From assembly GCA_003290165.1 (NCBI GenBank), contig QNQO01010678.1, forward strand, positions 53,883 through 117,882: 64,000 nucleotides of DNA. Direction: 5' to 3'. The position numbers were made by a program, and so were the translations under genes. Of this stretch, positions 57,397 through 64,000 are shown piece by piece (positions within the stretch are counted from its first letter, which is position 1; every line of letters begins with the position of its first letter). The notes beneath the pieces were generated by a model. The model was not told the origin of the DNA and made no database searches. It saw only the letters and a program-made list of their open reading frames with translations. Source of the stretch: Berberis thunbergii (lineage: Eukaryota > Streptophyta > Magnoliopsida > Ranunculales > Berberidaceae).

Positions 57397-57538
57397 AGAA
57401 AGATCATTGATACTGGTAGTCGATGATAGTCAGTTATTTGTTATGGGCGAGGTATGTAAGTTTTTACTTATTTTCGCTTTCACCATTTTCCATTATAAAT
57501 ATGTTGTTGTTACTAACAAGTTTTAAAAAAAAATTTAG

Positions 57539-60502
57539 GTATTCTCATCAAAGTCTACGTTGATAGCTTGGGTCCAAGCCATCGATAGGGATAATAACAT
57601 AGTTGTTATTATCACTAAATCGAAATTGGTTAATCAAATACGGAAGGGAATGATCCATTTTGGTTGTGAAATGGGAGGGAAACCTAATAAAAGGTTAAAG
57701 AATTTTGTTCGATCAAGCAGTACAAAGAAGTGTGGCTGCAAATTTCAGTTGAGAATGATCCCATCAGATAATGACCATTGGAGGTTGCAAGTGACATATG
57801 GAACCCACAATCATCCTCGATCAGAGACACTTGTTAGTCATTTGTTTGCTGGAGAATTGAATTTAGAGGAGATGATTTATATGCAAATATGGTGAAGTCC
57901 GGTGTGAACCCTTGCCACATCTTGTCTTGGCTAAAAGAGAGGTATCCGAATAATATCTCGAATTTGAAGCATAGTTACAATGTATTGTGTCAGCTAAAGG
58001 TATTCGAACAAAAAAGCAGAACGGTTTTGCCACATACTCTAGAGTTGTTGAGGGAGCACAAGTACATAGAGTGACATTTTGTTGATCAAGGGAATAGAGT
58101 CACCAACCTTTTTTGGGCGCATCCTAAATCTATTCAGCTGGCAAAGTATTTTTCACAAGTAATGCATGTGGATTGCATGTATAAAATGAATCGCTATAGG
58201 ATGTCGTTGTTTGAAATTGTTGGTGTAACGTCTGTGAGACAAAAACATAGGACTCATAGTCCTTGTGTAATTGTGACTCTCAATTTTAAGGGAGGAATTT
58301 AAGAGGGAGTTAAAGTCTTTTATTCACAAGGACTTAAACTCATGTTCTCTCTTTTGTTTATATAGCAAGCAACACAACATGTAAAGGTAAGTAAAATTAC
58401 AACGTGATTTAGCAAAGAGCACACAGCTGAAACGCAGCAAAACAGCAACACAGCTGAAACAAAGCAGCAATGTGGCGTGAAAAGGGCTGTGATAAGGGCG
58501 TGAAACAGGATGCAAGTTTGGCGTGATTTGGTGTGTGTGCAGTGTGAAACAATAGCCAAAAATAAGGATTGGAATCGAGTGACTTCGGGTGTTCTTTGTT
58601 TGTGAGTTTCGTCAAACTTTTGGCAGTATTGTTGGCTTGAGATTGGGTAATCTCAAGGATTATTGCCTTACAACGTTGTAATATTCAAGTAAGTGTTTCC
58701 ATATTAATAAGAAAGTTTAGAGTCGTCGTCCGTGGAGTAGGCAAAGTCGAACCACGTAAATCTCGGTGTCATCTTTATTTTCTGCACATTATTTGTTCTT
58801 TGCTATTACTTGCATAACAATTTTAGCCATTCACTATCACCAACTAGGTCTAGGACTTGTGTTGGGATTATTTGCATTAGCTAGTATTTTCTCTTACAAC
58901 ATCGATCGAAAAGACCTTCAATGTTGCATTTTATTTTATGTGTTCTGAGAAGAAAGAGTCCTACGCTTGGACATTGGAAAAAACTTGTAGGAATTTTCGA
59001 GCCAAACAACTTGCCAAGTGTGTTTGTGACTGATAGAAAACTATGTTTGATCATGGTTATTGAGCGAGTTTTTCCAAAAGTAATGAGATTATTGTGCACA
59101 TGGCACATGGCACATCAACACAAATGTTGATAAAAATTGTCAAAAACACTTTGAGGATAATGACTGGTGGGCTGAGTTTATAGATTCATTTTCAAATTTG
59201 TATAGATCAAGTACAGAAGATAAATGGAACAAGACCACAATTGAGTTTGATAGAAGATGGGCAAAATGCCAAAAGTGTTTGGAATATCTTAACACAGTTT
59301 GGTATCCCCATAAGGAGTACTTTGTTAGTGCATGGACCGATAAATTTATGTATTTTGGCCAATAAACAACGGGTCGAGTTGAAGGTGCACACTCGAAGTT
59401 GAAGCACTCGTTAGAAAATTCACAAGGTACATTCCTTAATGTATGGAAAAATAAGCATGATAGGATCGAAATCCAACTGATTGAGATATAGTCATCATTT
59501 CAACAAAGTCTGATGAAGGTGAAAACTGACCATAACTTCACTTTATTTAGCTTACTTCATGGGTCGGTGGCGTATAAGGCTATTGATTTGATCAATTTAG
59601 AAATTTAGAGGTGTAAAAATGTAGGGGTTGACCCTATCAAGTGTGGTTGTGTGCTTCAAGCGACTCATGGATTACCTTGAGCTCATGAATTTACAGGTTA
59701 TCTAACTCCCACAGGACAAATTTTAGTACGCACCATAGACAAGTATTGGCTTCAACTTGGCACAACACCTATTTGTGAATGTGGCAATGTGATTATAGAC
59801 CCCGTGGTCGACCTTATGAATAGGTTCAATGAGTCAACTCATGATCAAAAGTTGGTTATGAAAAGGAAGCTTATAGAGTTGAGTTATTTGGGTGACAGTG
59901 TGATGATTGAACCATTAGCACCTGTGGCTGAAAATGGGAGGCCTAGAACGAAGAAGTCAGCTAAGCACGAGAAGTCCACAAAAATGGATCCCTTGGGACA
60001 CGAATACGCCATGACACAAGAAGATATGAAAGGCAAAAATATAAAGTTGTCAATAAAAAAGGAGAAACCGAAAATTCACAACAATAGACTGATGATGCAG
60101 ATTTCATCTTGGATACGGGATTATATTTATGACATTGACAATGTTCCAGACGACGAAAACTCTGGCTTTCGATGCATAGCCAAATTCCTTTATTATGACG
60201 ATGAAAGCGGTTGGAAACAGGTACGGAAAGACCTACTAATGGAGCTTGAGAGTAATGAAAAGTTGTGGCTTGCAATGAGGCACAAGTCTGGGGTAAAGGT
60301 TGTCAATGACGTTTTGCCAATTCCAGAATGCCAGGTGTGGATAGACAATGAAAGTTGGTTTATTGACCCCAATATGTTAAAGCTCGCAACCAACTATTAC
60401 CAATGCGTCTTTGTTTGTTATAAGAACCAAAACACGACATGTTTTCCCTATGTTTACCCACCACAGTTTGACAATGACACGTTTGTTTCATGGCACAATT
60501 AG
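57539..60502 (+). pseudogene. FAR1/MULE transposase with OTU-like C-terminal domain, decayed and split by an LTR
   Basis: A coding exon starts after TTTAG at 57538: LIAWVQAIDRDNNIVVIITK, HFGCEMGGKPNKRLKN and STKKCGCKFQLRM...THNHPRSE form the FAR1-like zinc finger. Then VKSGVNPCHILSWLKERYPN, LFWAHPKSIQLAKYF, MHVDCMYKMNRYRMSLFEIV (catalytic Asp as VDCMYK) and, beyond the solo LTR, KTFNVAFYFMCSEKKESYAW, VFVTDRKLCLIMVIERVFPK (second Asp) and LLCTWHMAHQ. A KCGCVLQATHGLP zinc-binding segment precedes the last frame (59789-60502). That frame contains an OTU-type fold: DDENSGFRCIAKFLYY, ESGWKQVRKDLLMELES and WFIDPNMLKLATNYYQCVFV. In active OTU proteases the motif is DGNCGFR; here Ser replaces the catalytic Cys (residue 125 of the last frame). 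Many stops and frameshifts are present. Confidence 0.8.
58233..58898 (+). mobile_element. Solo LTR (probably Copia type), 666 bp
   Basis: Interrupts the transposase exactly between EIVGVTS and SIEKTFN. Starts TGTGAGAC and ends TCTTACA, giving the inverted repeat TGT(G/A)AGA. Flanked by ACGTC (58228-58232) and ACATC (58899-58903), 4 of 5 identical. Near the 3' part GTGGAGTAGGCAAAGTCGAAC and CACGTAAATCT are typical of the R/U5 region of plant Copia LTRs. No internal retroelement genes remain. Confidence 0.8.
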
Positions 60503-60914
60503 CTCAGAGCAGTCACTAAATCTTCCTTCATATGCAACCGAATCCACCATTGCCTCCTATAGTACCCACTTGGCCGTGTCGCATGTTTCCTTTGGCAATT
60601 TTGTTGAAGAGTAGTTTCGATATTCAGCTTGGTATTGGTGCGACAATGGTGAAGAAATTCAATGACAAGAATAAGAAGAATGTGAAGAGCTCGAATGAGG
60701 TGGTGACTATATTGGACTGCTGCACATATTGTATTAGTGTGATGAAAAAATGTATATGACAAATGTATAATTTTTTATGACATAGGAACCATTGTTTTGT
60801 TAGAAAAGTTACCCTTTTTTTATTTACGAAAGACTTGTATAGTTCGAGTTTTTGTTAATATAATATATGGAATTTGACACTATTTAGTTTTTTCTTTTTG
60901 GAAAGTGAGTAAGG
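60503..60914. other. Decayed 3' region of the OTU MULE gene
   Basis: Contains further remnants in other frames but no clear domain, then AT-rich sequence. Confidence 0.35.
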
Positions 60915-60983
60915 GTTTTGAGGGTCCCCAAACCTTTATATTAATAAATTTCGTTAATATAAAGGTTTGGGGACCCTCAAAAC
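60915..60983. repeat. Perfect 30-bp hairpin
   Basis: GTTTTGAGGGTCCCCAAACC and ten further bases (60915-60944) are the exact reverse complement of 60954-60983, with a 9-base loop. The flanks carry a direct repeat TTTGACACTATTTAGTTT (near 60873 and 60992), so a short segment was duplicated in inverted form. Confidence 0.95.
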
Positions 60984-61019
60984 TAAAGGTTTGACACTAT
61001 TTAGTTTGAGTTTTTGTTT

Positions 61020-61425
61020 ATGTTTGATGTGATAATGCGAAATTAGAAGAAAAAAAATTAGACAAATCTTGTTTGATGCAACAATGCGACTTGTTTGGAA
61101 TTCACATAAAAGATTAGTTCAGAAGACTTGTATCATTTGAGTTTAGGTTTGATGCGACAATGCGCATAAACTTCAGAAAACTAAGTTTAAAAAAATTGAT
61201 AAACTGAAAAGTTTTATAAGTTTCAACAAAATTTTGTAGGTTTTTGGTTTGTTCGCATGGAATAATGCAAACTTTTGAGTTCCAGACGGGGTTTTTGAAA
61301 AAGCTCGTCTGGATCAATGCGGGATTTTCAAAATTTTATTTGTTCGCCTGGAACCCTGCGGGCTATTTCAAAAAGCCGCATTGTTCCATGCGAACAGACA
61401 AAAACCTGCACATTTTTGCTGAAAC
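61020..61425. repeat. Short tandem phrases and imperfect foldback
   Basis: TTTGATG(C/T)(A/G)A(C/T)AATGCG recurs near 61023, 61073 and 61148. From 61215 to 61425 an imperfect palindrome with arms of about 50 bp shares AGGTTTTTG.TTGTTCGCATGG and AA(C/T)AATGC. It may be a terminal part of the preceding MULE or a separate foldback element. Confidence 0.6.
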
Positions 61426-61458
61426 TAAGTTTTCTGAGAATTTTTTTTCTCAATCTTT

Positions 61459-62758
61459 CACTACTACAAATATTAGCTTAGGTAACGCCACTTAGATAGC
61501 GCTTTTTTAAAGAGCTATCCAAGTGGGCACTAGGATAGCGCTTATTTGTCTTTAAAAAAAAAAAAAAAAAAAACGCTACAATAGCGCTTTTAATTTTTTT
61601 TTTCAGTTAGGCGCTATCTTAGTTATGTCTTAAATAGCGCTTTAAAAAACGCTATGAGAAAAAATGTTACCAAAGCTACCATAGCGCTTCCAAAGCGCTA
61701 TGCTACTTATATTTAGGATAGCGCTTCGATTTTAATCAAATATCAAATTAAATCTCATTTTTTCAGATCTTGATACGATCGGACGGTTAAGATCACAAAC
61801 CCTCATTTTTTCAGATTTTGGTTTCCTCGACATTTAGAATTCCCCTTCTCAAACACACAGAGAGGCGATGAAATCGAAGGAAGAAGAAGAAGAAATCGAA
61901 GAAGAAATCGAAGGAAGAAGAAGAAGAAATCGAAGAAGAAGGAAGACGAAGAGAGAAGAAGAACAAATCGAAGGAAGACGAACTCAGAAGTAGAAGAAAC
62001 TCAGACTCAGAGATCAGATCTGGACCTTTGGTAAGTGGTAACCTGCTTCTTTGGTGGCTTTTTCGTTCTGTTCTTCTTCAAACCTGCGAATCTGCGATGG
62101 TTTTGGTTTTGTTCTTCTTCAAACCTGCGATGGTTTAGATCTGTTCTTCTTCGTTTTGTTCTGTTTTTCTTTGGTTTATTGTTTTGCAAGAACAACATAA
62201 GTGGCAGAATAGGCCCTGAGTTGTGATTACTTTGAGGATAAAATATCAGGCTTCATTTATTTTGTCTTTGTTCACCTTCTTTATGTATGGTTAAATTAGG
62301 GATTTTGCCATTACATGAAAACAGCAAACCACTTGATACAAACTAAAATTAGTGATGCTGCCATTGTTGTTTCTTCTCTGTTACTACGACTCACTTGAGA
62401 TTTTGCAGTGAATTGTTGTGTGTTTTTTTTTATTTGCCTTTTGTATAAGCTCAAATCATCTTCACTGTTGTTTTAGATTTGATTTGGCCTTTACCTTTAT
62501 GTTTTGAAATTTGTGAGTCATCTGCTAATAATTCTTCTTCGGTTCTGTTGCAACAGGGAAGCATGCTTGCGGTTTGTCCATCTGCTAATAATTCTTCTTC
62601 GGTTTGTGAGTCATCCGCAATACTTGGAAGTCTGCAGCATACTGTATGTACACCACTCACTCCACATATTTGTTTATTTATTCATTTGTAGAGCTTCTAA
62701 AATTTAATGTGATTTCAGATTCTTAGTGTATATTACCTAAGCTATATTTGTAGTAGTG
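61459..62758. mobile_element. Non-autonomous CACTA-like element, 1.3 kb
   Basis: Starts CACTACTACAAATATTAGCT and ends AGCTATATTTGTAGTAGTG, inverted repeats that also include TTAGGTAA. The left subterminal region (61490-61740) is full of GATAGCGCTT and AAAGCGCTAT units. A 3-bp duplication is not evident (TTT and CTC). The interior includes a GAAGAAGAAATCGAAG repeat (61880-61990), a splice-like CTTTG/GTAAGTGG at 62030, and two copies of CATCTGCTAATAATTCTTCT (about 62519 and 62580). No known domain. Confidence 0.75.
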
Positions 62759-64000
62759 CTCTCATCCCTACTGAAACAAGCCACATAGTGCTTGAATCTC
62801 ACAACTACTCATCAAACTTAATGTACACAATTATGTGTATCTAGCTAATTTTTTGATCAAAATTGTCATCAGATATATTGATATTGTTCTCAAATGGAAA
62901 GTGGTCCACTGTTGATAAATAGCACGTCTTCCTCTGTTGTTTTTCAGTTATCTGATAATCCACTGTTGGGTTAATATGAATAAAATAGAAACATGAAAAT
63001 GAATCAGTCTATAGCCTCTGTACTCGTGGGAAAACATCTGTCAGAATCCTCATTGCTGCAATATCATAAAAATTTTGAACATCTTAATAATCAGAAAATA
63101 GATTATCTACATGAATATGACATGCCCTTGTTTGATAGAAGCACGAGCACCGGTATTGGCAAAAACTTTCTGAAAGCTTATTCAGGAGGTCTATGGGATG
63201 CTCCTTAATCATCGAGAGAAAGAAACAAAAAACTAAAAATAAAAAGGTTTATGTGATCATGAACCATCAAATAATGTTTTCAACAAGGATGGCGCATCTT
63301 AATGCATATTTTAACAAAAATTCTAAATTTTATTTTTGGCGAATTCAAAGATTGGGGGAAAATAAGCATATTGATGAAAGTTTCTTTCCGCACTAAAAGG
63401 AGGGTATTACCATAAACAAGGATGAAAGTTTTAAGAATATTAACCCACCACAGGGACCTCTATATTATCTTCCAGCTCATGCTTGCTCAGGATGTTGAAT
63501 TCTTTTCTGTTTCTCACCTTTTAGTGAAGAAATGTTTGTTTATGCTCAGAAAGCTAAAATGTATTGAATTAAGGTCATACATTCAATCAAATGAATAAAG
63601 GGAAAAATAAAGAAAAATAATAATGCAAAACATTTCTGCTTGTATTCGCAGCATGTGTAGTAAAAGGAAAAATTTCCAACAAAACATACATTATTCTACC
63701 ATGGAATAAAAAGCCATGTAAAATGGTTATGGAGTTGAAGTATATCTCGATGTTAATCGAATAATCAGATATCTACAGTCCAGGTTGGTCAGAGATATTG
63801 TCATCAATCATTTTTTTTCTTTTTTATTTAATGCACACAAAACTGGCTTAATAAGTTATGGATGGTAAAACAGTTCAAGATTTGGAAGCCTCAGAAACTG
63901 AATCTTGTTCAGCCTCTTGAAGCATTTAGTAAGTTTCTGGAGATGGAAGTCGACTCGGGACCAGGACCGAGGCAGACATACAAACATAAAACATGAAAGA
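62759..64000. other. No gene recognised
   Basis: AT-rich sequence. A 71-codon plus-strand frame at 62993-63208 (VGKHLSESSLLQYHKNFEH, then FDRSTSTGIGKNFLKAYSGG) is flanked by normal-looking sequence and could be an exon of an unidentified gene. I do not recognise it. The window ends inside unassigned sequence. Confidence 0.3.

Overview
This is nuclear DNA of a flowering plant, most likely a eudicot. Evidence: AT-rich sequence, GT-AG introns, plant-type gene fragments (NAD malic enzyme, RABB1 GTPase, LHW-type bHLH, NAC, AtPH1-like, glutamine synthetase), a plastid psbA insert, and a dense nest of plant transposons. I cannot name the species. The window is a transposon-rich intergenic region. 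Nearly everything that looks like a gene is a transposon gene or a truncated copy of a host gene. The only gene that looks fully functional is a tRNA-Lys(UUU) on the minus strand. A single-exon PH-domain gene (AtPH1-like) is complete except for a stop at codon 5.

Region by region. 1-5620: a T/G-rich repeat block, then plus-strand intron-containing fragments of NAD malic enzyme and alanine-glyoxylate aminotransferase 2, closed by a CACTA-type terminal repeat array. 5621-14535: minus-strand fragments of EAF1, an F-box/LRR gene, RABB1 and an LHW-like bHLH, followed by a decayed Ptta/En/Spm (CACTA) transposase and a CACTA terminus at 14535. This looks like a multi-gene-capturing CACTA element whose left end I cannot find. 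14536-16480: the 5' half of an L1-type LINE. 16480-56000: three diverged copies of a tandem segmental unit that carries a tRNA-Lys. Copy 1 has only a trace of the tRNA, copy 2 a broken tRNA and copy 3 an intact one. Later insertions have greatly expanded this block.

Those insertions are often delimited by exact target-site duplications (TSDs) that I could read. They are CACTA 19476-22416 (TAA), MULE-1 22784-31234 (9 bp), mini-CACTA 32441-32750 (GGT), a MULE-like element 34001-38784 (9 bp) hosting a TG..CA element 34914-38505 (5 bp), an RTE LINE tail 39292-39718 (15 bp), a Pack-MULE-like element 39876-40802 carrying the PH gene (11 bp), CACTA 41276-43314 (AGG), MULE-2 45508-53804 (9 bp) and a hAT element 53869-54905 (8 bp). 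56000-64000 holds a psbA fragment, a decayed FAR1/MULE transposase with an OTU-like domain broken by a solo LTR, long hairpins, and another CACTA-like element.

The most interesting pattern is that MULE-1 and MULE-2, which have different terminal repeats, share the same two-gene layout. Each has a FAR1/FHY3-type transposase facing a small second gene that encodes an RNase H1 N-terminal (viroplasmin-like) domain and a conserved hydrophobic C-terminal tail. Each element also holds a different host-gene fragment (NT-C2 in MULE-1, NAC in MULE-2).
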